Notes: generated by a model not told the origin, from the sequence alone. 23,507 nucleotides of DNA from Chrysochromulina parva (GCA_002887195.1 PJAB01000582.1:1-23507); one strand, 5' to 3'; positions 9,585 through 18,210 are shown, numbered from the stretch's first letter. Program-made: numbers and translations.

Positions 9585-9910
9585 GATGGTGACGTCCCAT
9601 GAGCGCCATTATTCATGAGGGGCAAGACCATTCCGAATGTTCCTAGTATCCTTTATCCTCGTGAGCCAGAAGCGTATGGAATTTGTGGTGCACGAGGATG
9701 GACACACAAAGATGGCAGCGTTCAAGATCCCAGGTCCGGCTCTCCGACAGCGACGACGACGCCAGTGTTTATGGGCCCGTGGGTAAACTACTTCCCGTCG
9801 ATGCTGGCGCCATTGGCGACACGTGAGACAGCGCACATAGAATCGCAACAAGTGCTACGAGGAGTACAAGGTAACTGGCATTGTGTGTCGGCCGTGGAGC
9901 CGGTAGACCC

Positions 9911-10429
9911 GCCAGTGCCTCGCTGGCCAAGGTGGCAGCCGCAAATTCCAGCATCGCAGTCGTTCCATCGCAAGCATCGCCCATTCTTCTGAGGCAGTCG
10001 ACGTGCACGGCTCACATGGCGACCCCACGGCCTTGACGGAGGAGCACCACCTGCCGCCCGCCAACCTCTGGCACCGCCGCGCTACCGCCGTGCCGAGATG
10101 ATGTTCTTGGTGCGGGCCTGCGATCTGGGTGAAGCGCTCGCGATGCGCAAGGAGTATATCATACGGAATTTAATGGAGAATTACCCCGAGATTCATATGG
10201 CCAACTGCACCGAGGAATTTCCAGGAGCTGGACCGCCTCGCGCCTGTGCTCTCAAAATACTTCACAAGCCGACTTTCAGAAGCGTGTCTATCTTCCACTT
10301 CTCGCATCTTCCCAACCGTTCAAGAGACTCAAGTCCGTCCTCGAAGTTTGCGAAATCAAAACTTGTGACGCTGAGATCCGAAACGGTCCAGAAACGCCCT
10401 CTCCCGCACCGAATGCCTGCTCGTGGTGA
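9911..10429 (+). pseudogene. Frame-broken coding relic upstream of the SYLF gene; family unknown
   Basis: Protein-like sequence continues across this stretch but hops between frames. The segments are LAKVAAANSSIAVVPSQASP (frame 2, about 9920-9980), TALTEEHHLPPANLWHRRAT (frame 1, to about 10095), MMFLVRACDLGEALAMRKEY plus IIRNLMENYPEIH (frame 0, 10098-10220), QELDRLAPVLSKYFTSRLSE (frame 1, 10222-10285), and PFKRLKSVLEVCEIKTCDAE (frame 2, to TGA 10427-10429). Neighbouring segments abut within a few bases, so single-base indels rather than introns explain the hops; for example, one extra T in GAATTTCCAG near 10218 accounts for one. I read this as a decayed gene. Sequencing indels are the alternative. 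No domain is recognised. Confidence 0.4.
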
Positions 10430-13400
10430 GCAGGCCGGGCACAAGCCGCCGTCGCCAGAGCAGGCGCGCCAGCAGAGTGTCGGATTTTCGGATCGAAATG
10501 GCCAGCCAAGGTCAAGCCCCTCGAAGAAGGAGCCTAGTCCAGCCGAGAAGTCATCATCACGAAGTGGCCGCCGAAATCAGAGAACACGGCCATGGACTGA
10601 GGAGTTGCCAGCCACGCCAGTTCGCGCGCCCTCAGTATCGTCACCTCAGTGGCGAGGTGGTCTGTCCAATATGAAGGGCCAGCTGGATCAGGCACTGCGC
10701 GTGCTTTCCGAGCTGCAACAGGCCGAGCCGAGCGTGCGCGACCCGCAGATCGCTGCGCTCAAGCAGGCCAAAGGTATCGTGTTCATGACGCAGATCAAAG
10801 CTGGCTTTTTTGTATCCGCGACCGCGGCGTCCGGCTTCATAATCTCACGCACGCCCGACGGCAGCTGGTCGGCGCCCTCGTCGCTCGGCGCCGCTGGGTT
10901 GGGCATGGGCTTGCAGGCTGGCGCTCAATCGACCGACATCATCATCGCGCTCAGCACGGATGATGCCGTGGAGAGGCTGATGAATTCCGGCCGCCTCTCC
11001 TTTGGTGGCGAGGCCGAGTTCACGGTGCCCGATGGCCTCCCCGGCCCCTCACACGTGGGCGAGTCCAACATTGGACCCGCGGTGGGCGGCAACAATGGTG
11101 GCTTCCGCGCGTACTCGCGTGCTCACGGGGTGTTTGGAGGCATCTCGATTGACGGCATGGCGCTGCTCACGCGTGATGGTGACAACGCGTCGGTGTACGG
11201 CAAAGGCGTGACCGTCCACGATATCATGAGCGGCCAGATCCGGCCACCTGTCGAGTCCGCCGAGTTCTTCTCGCTGCTGGGCACGCTGCTCGCCGAGCCG
11301 CGACGGGTGCGGAGGACTGACCGGTGGGATGCAAGCGACGGAGACGATGAGCGCGAGGAGATGGATGAGGAGATGGATGAGGACGCGCAGTTGCACGCAA
11401 CGCATGAGGGGGAGGAGGCGGAGGCGGAGGACGACGACGAGGCGGTTGTGGTCGCTCCGGAGCCACCTCTTCCGGCAACCGCGCAGCTCGGCAGGCAGCT
11501 CGGCAGGCTACCGACCAAATCTTGGCAGCAACAGCAAGATGAACTCAAAGAGGCGCAGCTCGAGCGGGTGCGCACGGAGCTGCGCGCGGCGCGTAACGAA
11601 CTCGCCAGGCTCGTGGAAGACAAGCTCGAGTTGCGTGAGCAGGCGGAGGCGACGAGCGCGCAAGTAGCGCAACATGAGCGGCGACGCGAGGCGGCGGAGG
11701 CAGAGAGGCTTGCGGCGGAGGAGGAGCTCGGCGAGGCGCGTCGGCGGTGCGCGGCGCTCACGCGCGAGCTCGAGGAGCAGCAGCAGCAGCTGAGCCGGCA
11801 CACGGCTACGCTTGAGCGCGCGCAGAGAGAGCAGAGAGAGAGGGAGCTCTCTCTTGCGGATGAGCTTGATGGAGCCCAACGCTTAGCAGGGCGCGAGGGC
11901 GCGCGTGTGAGGGAGTTGATGGAGCAGCTCGAGAAGCAGCACGAGGAGGCGGCGGCGATGGCGCGGCAGCGCTTGACGTGGGCGGATGAGAAGGCGGCCG
12001 CGCTGCAAGCGTCGGAGGAGAAGGCGGCCGCACTGCAGGCGTCGTTGGAGAAGGCGGCCTCGCTGCAGGAGAAGGCGGCCTCACTGCAGGCGTCGCTCGA
12101 CACGAACCTCGCCAGGATGCGGAAGCTCGAAGCGGACGGAATGGCCAAACGGCTTGCGGTCGCCGCGATGCGGCTAGCACTGCGACGGGCAGCGGAACAG
12201 CGCGCGAGACTGCGCGCGGCGACCGAGCACGCAGAGCAGCGACTGCGCCAAGCCGTGAGTGATTCGGAGTTACGCTGTGCTGAGCTGCAAGCGAAGGCCG
12301 TCGCAGCCGCCAAAGACTCCGCGGCCGAAATCTGGGCAGAGGAAGCGCACCGAGCTGTCGCCAAGATGGTCGAGATGGAGGCGGCACTCAAGGCGATGGG
12401 CCAAATGAGCGACGAGGCTCGACTCGCCCTCACCAGCGAGGAGCAGCGAACGAGCCAGCTGTCCGCAGACTTGGAGAGGGCACAGCGGGCAGTGACAGAG
12501 GCGCGGGAACGGGCGACACAGCAGGCGGCCGAGCATACCGCGGCGTTGCAGAGGGAGCTGGAAGAGGGGCGGCGGCAAGCGGCGAGGCATGCAGAGGAGG
12601 GGAAGCGGCAAGGCGCCGCGGCGCAGGCTCGCACGTCCGCGTTCGAGGCGCAGCTCGAGGCCCTCGAGCAGCAGAAGCACCAGGCGTCCGAGAGGCACGC
12701 GCAAGCTCAGGCGCAGCTGCAGGCGCAGCTGCAGGCGCTCAAGCGAGAGCTCGAGGCCAGCCAGCGTGAGGCTGAGCGACGGGATGAAGCGGCGCGCCGT
12801 GTCGGGCAGGAGGCTGCGGAGGCGTTGCGCGTGCAGCTCGAGATTGCCGAGGAGCGCTCGAGATTGCTCGAGATTGCCGAGGAGCGCTCGAGATCGCTCG
12901 AGATTGCCGAGGAGCAGGCGCGCCGACGGCTGGAAGAGAGCGAGGCACGCGCGCAGGCGCAGCTGCAGCAGACCACCGCGCAACTTCGCGCCGCCGAGCA
13001 TGAGCTCGTCGGCGTGTGGTGGGCGGGAGAGCTCGTAGGGGATCGGGCCCCAGGCGAGCTGGGCGAGTGGAACGGAATCTTCCCCAATCCCACCCTGCTC
13101 CGCTTCCAGCGATATGACGCGTCGAGGGGCGCCCCTGTCGCCGAGGCCGCCACGGAGCTTGAGGCCTTCGAGGCGCGTATGATCGAGCTGCGTCGACGGC
13201 TCGCGTCCGGTCTGCTCACCGAGTCGGAGCGATGGGAGTTGGGGGGGCTCGAGCGTAAGCTTGCCGCTCACCACGCGGCGAAGGCCAAGGCGATGATGAG
13301 TGCCGAGGCGGCCCTCGCCGGTCCAGCAGCAGCCGCGCACACGCCGCCCGCCGAGCTGCTCCAGCAGCAGCTTGCCGCGACGGAGCAGGTGCATGCGGAG

Positions 13401-15575
13401 GCCATGGCCATGGCCGCCGCGGCAGCACAGGAGGCAATGGGCGCCGCCGCCGCCGCCGCGCGCGATCGCCTCGCAAGCGAGGCAGCGCTCAGGGAGAGCA
13501 TCCAACGGCAGCTTGAGGCGGCGGCGGCGGCGCGAGCGGAGCTCGAAAGCTCAACGGAGGCGCGGCGCCAGTCACTCCTCGCGGAGCTCGCGGCCGAGCA
13601 TAGGAAAGTCACGGCCGCGCAAGCCGAGGCGGCGGCGGCACGGGCGGCGATGGCCGAGCTCGCGGAGGCGCGCGCCCACGAGGACGCGAAGCATGCAGAC
13701 GCGACGAAGCACGCGGCACGGGCGCTGCAGGAGGAGATGCATCGCGCTGAGGCGAGCGCCGCGCGGGAGCGTGCCGCCGCAGAGGAGGCGGTTGCGCGAG
13801 CGGAGAGGGAGGCTCGCCACCAAGCGGAGATCGCGGCGGAGATGGAGCAGCGGTTTCGTCAGGAGCTCGTCGAGCTGCGCAAGGCGCAGTCAGAGCTCGA
13901 GGAGGAGCGCCACGACCTGTCGCACCGGCTGCGCCACTCGCTAGCCGATAACGAGACTCTACTAGCGCGCCTGCGCGCGGCCGAGGCGTCGGAAGGGCAT
14001 GAGCGTCGGCGACGCGAGGAGGACATCGAGCTCGAGGGAGCTCGTGCGCAGGCGCGCTGGGAGGGAGAGCTCGAGCGCCGTTATGAGCAGGGGCGTGCCG
14101 ATGCGGAGCGCGAGTGGCGTGAGAAGGAGGCCACGTGGCAAGCCGAGTGGCGCGCAAAGGAGGCGAACTGGGTCGACTTTGCCGCGGAGCAGCGAGCGCT
14201 GGGCGTCGGGGAGCTGACCGACGCAAAGGCCGCTACCGCCGCGGCCGAGGTGGGCGCGCAGCGGGCGGCGCTGGCCGCTCGCGCCGAGATGGCCACCAAG
14301 GAAGCCGCGTGCCAGAGCCTGCGCGCCGAGCTGACGGCGCTCGAGGCGGCGCTCTTAAATAAGCAGGAGGTGCTCGAGACGGCGCTCGCGCTGGCGCGTG
14401 CGAGCGCGAGCGGCGCCGAGGAGCACGCGCGTGAGCAGCAGCAGATGGCGCTGCGACTCGAGCAGACGCTCCGTGAGCAGCTCGAGACGACGCGTGAGAA
14501 GCTCGAGACGACGCGTGAGCAGCTCGAGACGACGCGTCAGCAGCTCGAGACGACGCGTCAGCAGCTGCAGGAGCTCGAGCTGCGCGCGCGCGAGCAGCAA
14601 GGCGCACACGAGCTCCAGATGCGCCGGCTGAAGGAGGAGCTCGAGACGACGCTCGACGAGGCGCGGCGCCAGCTCGCGCGCGAGAAGGCAGAGCTCGAGC
14701 AGGCGAAGGAGAAGGCCGAGCGGGCAGCTGAGCTTGCCGTGGCGGCCGAAAAGGGGCGCGCGCGCGCTTTGGAGGCGGACTCGGAGCACCTGCGGGCAGC
14801 CTTGGCGGAGGAGGAGATGCGTGCGCGCGCGGCAGCGGCCACACTGGCGACGGAGAAGGCGCGAGCTGGCTCGCTCGAGGTGGACTCGAAGCGTTTGAGA
14901 GAGGCCGAGGCGCGTATCAGTGAGCTCGAAGAGGAGATTGCTGCCTTGCGTGCGGCGCTCGCGAGGGTGCAAGTCGCCGAGGCGCATGCACGACGGGCTG
15001 AGGCAGAGGCGCGGGCGGAGGGACATGCAGCGAAGGCGGAGGCTGAGGCGGCGAGGGCTGAGGCGGCGCGGGCTGAGGCGGCGCGAGCTCAGCGAAAGCA
15101 GCCGCGCATGCTGCCTTCGGCTGAGCGTAGAGAGAGCCTCGTCTCCGATCGCATGTACCCGCCCGATGTGCTCCCAAACCCCTTCGAGCCCTGGCGCACG
15201 CTGGGCGAGCCTTGGGGCGCCATGGTGGGCTCCCCCTCACCTCACCTCATGGAGGGACGGCCGGCGAGCGTCGTCGTGGGCACGCCCATGCCGGCCTCGA
15301 GGCTCGACTATTCGAAGAGCTCGAGGTTCGTCAACGAGCAGAGCTCGAGGTTCGTCAACGAGCAGAGCTCGAGGTTCGTCAACAAGTCGAGCGGAAGTCC
15401 GAACTCTCCCGAGCCAAGGACCGAGCCCCGGAGGCGCGGCTGGGACTGGGCCGACGAGCAGAAAACTAAGGATACCACGGAAGCAGCCAAGGCAGTGCGC
15501 AAAGCGGCCTCTGCAATGTCAACGGCCGCGGCCAACGCCGCCAAATCGCCCACAATAGTTCAGAGCCATGCATAG
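10413..15575 (+). CDS. Giant SYLF (Ysc84)-domain protein with a very long coiled coil and a half-SH3-like insert
   Basis: The frame is open from an ATG at 10098, but its first ~105 codons overlap the frame-broken relic, so I start at the ATG at 10413 (1720 residues); 10671 is also possible. In the numbering from 10098, residues about 192-395 form an SYLF domain: LKQAKGIVFMTQIKAGFFVS, then PDGSWSAPSSLGAAGLGMGLQAG, SLSTDDAVERLM, YSRAHGVFGGISIDGM and VYGKGVTVHDIMSGQIRPP. In Ysc84/SH3YL1 this domain binds phosphoinositides and actin at endocytic sites. An acidic linker (about 413-450) follows, then a Glu/Ala/Arg/Gln coiled coil of some 500 residues. Next comes a short insert at about 970-1000 that looks like the C-terminal half of an SH3 domain (WWAGELVGDRA, GEWNGIFPNPTLL). 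A second coiled coil runs to about 1670, and the tail is disordered and repeat-bearing. A cytoskeleton or membrane-linked scaffold is inferred. No intron is needed. Confidence 0.85.
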   Translation: MPARGEQAGHKPPSPEQARQQSVGFSDRNGQPRSSPSKKEPSPAEKSSSRSGRRNQRTRPWTEELPATPVRAPSVSSPQWRGGLSNMKGQLDQALRVLSELQQAEPSVRDPQIAALKQAKGIVFMTQIKAGFFVSATAASGFIISRTPDGSWSAPSSLGAAGLGMGLQAGAQSTDIIIALSTDDAVERLMNSGRLSFGGEAEFTVPDGLPGPSHVGESNIGPAVGGNNGGFRAYSRAHGVFGGISIDGMALLTRDGDNASVYGKGVTVHDIMSGQIRPPVESAEFFSLLGTLLAEPRRVRRTDRWDASDGDDEREEMDEEMDEDAQLHATHEGEEAEAEDDDEAVVVAPEPPLPATAQLGRQLGRLPTKSWQQQQDELKEAQLERVRTELRAARNELARLVEDKLELREQAEATSAQVAQHERRREAAEAERLAAEEELGEARRRCAALTRELEEQQQQLSRHTATLERAQREQRERELSLADELDGAQRLAGREGARVRELMEQLEKQHEEAAAMARQRLTWADEKAAALQASEEKAAALQASLEKAASLQEKAASLQASLDTNLARMRKLEADGMAKRLAVAAMRLALRRAAEQRARLRAATEHAEQRLRQAVSDSELRCAELQAKAVAAAKDSAAEIWAEEAHRAVAKMVEMEAALKAMGQMSDEARLALTSEEQRTSQLSADLERAQRAVTEARERATQQAAEHTAALQRELEEGRRQAARHAEEGKRQGAAAQARTSAFEAQLEALEQQKHQASERHAQAQAQLQAQLQALKRELEASQREAERRDEAARRVGQEAAEALRVQLEIAEERSRLLEIAEERSRSLEIAEEQARRRLEESEARAQAQLQQTTAQLRAAEHELVGVWWAGELVGDRAPGELGEWNGIFPNPTLLRFQRYDASRGAPVAEAATELEAFEARMIELRRRLASGLLTESERWELGGLERKLAAHHAAKAKAMMSAEAALAGPAAAAHTPPAELLQQQLAATEQVHAEAMAMAAAAAQEAMGAAAAAARDRLASEAALRESIQRQLEAAAAARAELESSTEARRQSLLAELAAEHRKVTAAQAEAAAARAAMAELAEARAHEDAKHADATKHAARALQEEMHRAEASAARERAAAEEAVARAEREARHQAEIAAEMEQRFRQELVELRKAQSELEEERHDLSHRLRHSLADNETLLARLRAAEASEGHERRRREEDIELEGARAQARWEGELERRYEQGRADAEREWREKEATWQAEWRAKEANWVDFAAEQRALGVGELTDAKAATAAAEVGAQRAALAARAEMATKEAACQSLRAELTALEAALLNKQEVLETALALARASASGAEEHAREQQQMALRLEQTLREQLETTREKLETTREQLETTRQQLETTRQQLQELELRAREQQGAHELQMRRLKEELETTLDEARRQLAREKAELEQAKEKAERAAELAVAAEKGRARALEADSEHLRAALAEEEMRARAAAATLATEKARAGSLEVDSKRLREAEARISELEEEIAALRAALARVQVAEAHARRAEAEARAEGHAAKAEAEAARAEAARAEAARAQRKQPRMLPSAERRESLVSDRMYPPDVLPNPFEPWRTLGEPWGAMVGSPSPHLMEGRPASVVVGTPMPASRLDYSKSSRFVNEQSSRFVNEQSSRFVNKSSGSPNSPEPRTEPRRRGWDWADEQKTKDTTEAAKAVRKAASAMSTAAANAAKSPTIVQSHA
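11988..12098 (+). repeat. In-frame tandem repeat EKAA(A/S)LQAS(L/E) in the first coiled coil
   Basis: About 30-nt units encoding EKAAALQASE, EKAAALQASL, a shortened EKAASLQ, and EKAASLQASL. They are contiguous and in frame, suggesting recent slippage-type expansion inside the SYLF-protein coiled coil. Confidence 0.75.
12841..12915 (+). repeat. 30-nt tandem repeat (2.5 copies) in the first coiled coil
   Basis: Units at 12841-12870 and 12871-12900 differ at one base, and a half unit follows to 12915. They encode EIAEERSRLL, EIAEERSRSL and EIAEE. Near-identity indicates a recent duplication. Confidence 0.85.
13000..13110 (+). other. SH3-like C-terminal half inserted between coiled coils
   Basis: Within the SYLF gene, the coiled coil breaks and reads VGVWWAGELVGDRA, a short spacer, then GEWNGIFPNPTLLRF. 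This follows the SH3 pattern W-W-x-G-x(n)-G-x-x-G-x-F-P-x-N-Y: the paired Trp, the Gly before the distal strand, and the F-P of the 3-10 helix. The ALYDY and RT-loop half is absent, and the final N-Y is P-T. SH3 domains are the usual partner of SYLF domains, which makes the resemblance more credible, but a stand-alone half SH3 would not be expected to fold as a normal SH3. Confidence 0.4.
14472..14567 (+). repeat. 21-nt heptad tandem repeat (REQLETT)n
   Basis: Four full 21-nt units (14472-14492, 14493-14513, 14514-14534, 14535-14555) and a partial fifth. They encode REQLETT, REKLETT, REQLETT, RQQLETT, then RQQLQ. The unit is exactly one coiled-coil heptad, so copy-number change would lengthen the coil without breaking its register. 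Confidence 0.9.
15045..15090 (+). repeat. Short Ala-Glu-Ala-Arg tandem at the end of the second coiled coil
   Basis: GCGGCGnGGGCTGAG-type units of about 15 nt encode repeats of AEAAR. They are low complexity and in frame, at the transition from coiled coil to disordered tail. Confidence 0.6.
15318..15386 (+). repeat. 24-nt tandem repeat (SSRFVNEQ)3 in the C-terminal tail
   Basis: Units at 15318-15341 and 15342-15365 are identical, and the third (15366-15386) is shorter and diverges at its end. They encode SSRFVNEQ, SSRFVNEQ, SSRFVNK. The unit lies in a Ser/Pro-rich disordered tail and looks like a short linear motif displayed three times. Confidence 0.9.
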
Positions 15576-16060
15576 GTGGGTGGGCGGGCGCGGCAAACCC
15601 GAAACCCGAAGCGTGATCCCTGCAACGACCTGACCGCGACCCGACGCCGCCGGTCGTGGCGGCGCCTACAGCGGTACACTCGACTACTACGACGCATACA
15701 ACGAAAAGAAAGTGGCTACAGTTAACAGTTGTACTAGGTTCTAGCTCTAGCATGAGCTCTAGCGTCTAGGCGCGCACGCTGGCTGCGCGGCCGCGCGTGG
15801 TGCGCCATGCCCCCGCGGTGCGCCGGCATCGTCCCGCAAGGACGCGAAGGTGAGGGGTACGCGGGTACGGCACGCGCGGTAACTCGCGTGTGCCCGCAAG
15901 TCGAGTGTATAGGCCCCGTTATTATCGAGCTTGTTTATGGCTTCGGTCTCGCATTTTCACAAACGAAAACCACCGCGGCGCACTCAACGCCCAACAAAAG
16001 TCGCCCCTATCCACAAACGGGGGCGCAGCCACAGTAAGAGGGGGTGATTTCGTGAAGATG
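15576..16060. other. Convergent intergenic region between the SYLF and WD40 genes
   Basis: Both flanking genes end here, so this is 3' UTR and terminator territory. No gene is seen. A cluster of CTAG-containing words (CTAGGTTCTAGCTCTAGC and neighbours) lies at about 15733-15770, with a local drop in GC. An A-rich patch lies at about 15960-15985. Confidence 0.4.
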
Positions 16061-17380
16061 TCAGTTGGACCACACTTGTATGCGACCGTTCTCGTCCCCG
16101 GTGATGATGTCTCCCGTCTCCTCAGAGTAGCACAGGGCGGTGATGAGCGAGCGCTCGTGCGTCGCTTGTCGGTCGATGCGTGCGAGGCATTTGCCACTCT
16201 TGATGCTGCTCACATGGATGGACGAGCCGTCGTCGCCGTCGTCGCAGAGCGAGATGATCATGTCTTGGGAGTGGGTCACATAGACTATGGACGTGTGCTC
16301 GATTTCGGGGATGGGCAAGCAGAGCTTGTGGTCCTCGAAGCTCGCCAACTTCTCCCCTTGAAAGTTCCACATGGTGATTGTCGTGTCCTTTAACGAGAGG
16401 AACGTTTGATTCTCGTAGAGGAAGATGAAGCCGGTGGGCCTGACGCGGAAGTCCTTGAGCTTGACAACGCGCGACGTGAGCAGATCGATGATGAGGAGAT
16501 GCGAGCCCTGCTGCTTGAGCAGCAGCTTCTCGTTGAACTGCTCGATCACCTCGATCTCGCGATCTCGCTTCATGGGCTGCTTGAGCGAGCGGAGTGTGGT
16601 TCCGTCCTCGATGGCGAGCAGCTTGAGTGCGAGATGCGTCTGCTTTTTGTTGTGGTGGCTGACCAGCAGCATGACGCCAGGCGAGATCTTGATTTCGCTG
16701 ATGCCCTCAGGCACCCGCGACTCGTTGAACGCGTACAGAAGAACCGCAGGGTCAGTCATCGACCACACCTTGTACGTCGTCATGTCTGCGGACAACGTGA
16801 GCACCTTCCCGTTGACATCGTCAAACTCGACAAAGCCCGGCCACCGTAGTGACTCGGTTGCAAAGAGCTCCGTGAACTGGTCGCAGATGCCCTGGCGCAG
16901 TGCAGAGATCGCGCTCGCGCGGCAGCGCAGACACGAGAACTGGTCGGCCGCAAACACGGAGACAGCGATGAGCGTGTCGTTGTGCTTGTTGTGGAAGAGA
17001 GAGCGCACCACCTCGTTGTGATCATGGTTGAGCACACACAAATGATGCCCGCTCTTGTCAAAGCAAGCACACACGCCGTTCGTAGTCAGCCCAAAGATGA
17101 GACCATCGGCCGTGCAGCACAGCTCCTGGATGCGGTGACGGTCACCGGGGACAAGCCGCACCGGCTGTCCCCACATGTCCAGAGTGCGCTCCAAGGAGAT
17201 GTTTGAGAAGCGCTCTCGTGAACTACGCTTGATAAAGTTGTGCCGAGCGGATGAGTCAATCTGCCGATCCATGAGCCGCTGATAGATGTTGGAGGTCTCA
17301 CGCTTGCGCTTGTGGCTGCTGCTGCTGCTTCCCACGGTTGTGGCCATGCTGGCAGCGCGAGGCGATACACGTTTCGTCAT
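16061..17380 (-). CDS. WD40-like beta-propeller protein of a conserved plant/protist family, function unknown
   Basis: The ATG at 17380 gives 439 residues; a second ATG at 17347 is equally possible. The N-terminus is Ser-rich with a basic KRKRE cluster, a possible nuclear localisation signal. It is followed by a highly conserved-looking block: RQIDSSARHNFIKRSSRERF, SLERTLDMWGQPVRLVPGDR, and ELCCTADGLIFGLTTNGV. Propeller blades then follow, including KVLTLSADMTTYKVWS, EIKISPGVMLLVS, EQFNEKLLLKQQ, FIFLYENQTFLSL with TITMWNFQGEKLASFEDH, and a C-terminal GDIITGDENGRIQVWSN, the clearest WD blade. From memory this resembles an uncharacterised Arabidopsis WD40-like group (around AT3G54190/AT2G38630); I could not check that. 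A scaffold role is inferred only from the fold. Single exon. Confidence 0.88.
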   Translation of the reverse strand: MTKRVSPRAASMATTVGSSSSSHKRKRETSNIYQRLMDRQIDSSARHNFIKRSSRERFSNISLERTLDMWGQPVRLVPGDRHRIQELCCTADGLIFGLTTNGVCACFDKSGHHLCVLNHDHNEVVRSLFHNKHNDTLIAVSVFAADQFSCLRCRASAISALRQGICDQFTELFATESLRWPGFVEFDDVNGKVLTLSADMTTYKVWSMTDPAVLLYAFNESRVPEGISEIKISPGVMLLVSHHNKKQTHLALKLLAIEDGTTLRSLKQPMKRDREIEVIEQFNEKLLLKQQGSHLLIIDLLTSRVVKLKDFRVRPTGFIFLYENQTFLSLKDTTITMWNFQGEKLASFEDHKLCLPIPEIEHTSIVYVTHSQDMIISLCDDGDDGSSIHVSSIKSGKCLARIDRQATHERSLITALCYSEETGDIITGDENGRIQVWSN

Positions 17381-18210
17381 CACACTGCGTACAGAGGCCT
17401 AAGCCGTCGCAGCTGTGAGCGAGGTTCGCGCCCTGACAGTGCTCGACGCGCGGAGGCGTCGTGGAGGGGGCCCTCACACGCGCGCCCTGTGAGGAGCCGC
17501 GCGTCCAAAATTCACACGACACTTCACACCAGGGCTGTGCCGAAGCGGGCGCAGCGCGCGCCCGCGTATCCCTCATGGCAGGGGCGGCGAGAAGGACCGT
17601 GCTGGTAGCGTCTGCCTGGACGATCTTGGATGCGGAGGACAACCCCTGTGCGGACGCTGCCATTTACGGCTGTGAGTTCAAGTGAGTTAGAGCGTGACCT
17701 CGCCTCACGGACCCAGTTTCGCGATTCGGTTGCGAGTGTGAGTAAGTGAGAGCCGGGCTCCTTGGCCCAACGGAGCCCTCACATCGGTCGATCCGATCCA
17801 CGCGGCGCCGAGAACGCCATCGGCATACTTGTACACCGAGATGTGCACTCGCAGCATGACGCGCAGCGACGACGTACGTTACGTTCAGATACCACGCGCG
17901 CGAAGCCCGGACAGCGAGGGACACAATATGTTAACGTGTAAGGAAGATGACTGACACGCAAGACGAGACGCAAGACGACATACGGCCCACAGACACCCCC
18001 ATGCGTGTCGGTACAGGGGCTCCGACCCCCCTTCAGTCGCGCACTATCTTGGTGCCACCACTGAAAAGGAAAAGTTGGGTGGAAGCGCGCGCGCACGGTG
18101 GGCACTGCTTCCTATGCGCACAAAAAGTCGCCGCTCGCGTCGAGCCGCGCCTTCCTGTACACCGAGGCGCCACCCTGGGACCACACCAGAGCCTGGCCTC
18201 TGCGACCGAC
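17381..18210. other. Upstream region of the WD40 gene / downstream of the SHOCT protein gene
   Basis: No gene is firmly supported. A 121-codon minus-strand frame (17298-17663) begins MAASAQGLSSASKIVQADAT and could be a 5' exon or leader of the WD40 gene, but it runs into that gene in another frame with no clear splice pair. On the + strand two short protein-like stretches share the 11-mer TGTACACCGAG: AYLYTEMCTRSMTRSDDVRY (from 17823) and SRAFLYTEAPPWDHTRAW (from about 18143). Neither has a full frame; they may be relics. The minus-strand promoter of the WD40 gene must lie next to 17380. Confidence 0.3.

Noticed and set aside
9769..9984. Minus-strand ORF with a hydrophobic segment (LVLLVALVAILCAL)
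   Set aside because: The full frame starts at GTG; from the ATG at 9984 it is a short ORF with no motif besides one hydrophobic run, and it is antisense to the relic segments.
11123..12634. 503-codon minus-strand open frame opposite the SYLF coiled coil
   Set aside because: The translation is almost pure Ser/Ala/Cys/Arg, the mirror of GAG/GCG/CGC codons; the + strand carries a recognisable domain and coil.
12270..13505. 411-codon minus-strand open frame
   Set aside because: Leu/Arg/Gly-rich shadow of the same coiled coil; no motif and no start context.
17826..17870. Kinase-like HRDVHSQ string in one + frame
   Set aside because: No other kinase motif (glycine loop, VAIK, DFG) occurs nearby; a chance match in intergenic DNA.
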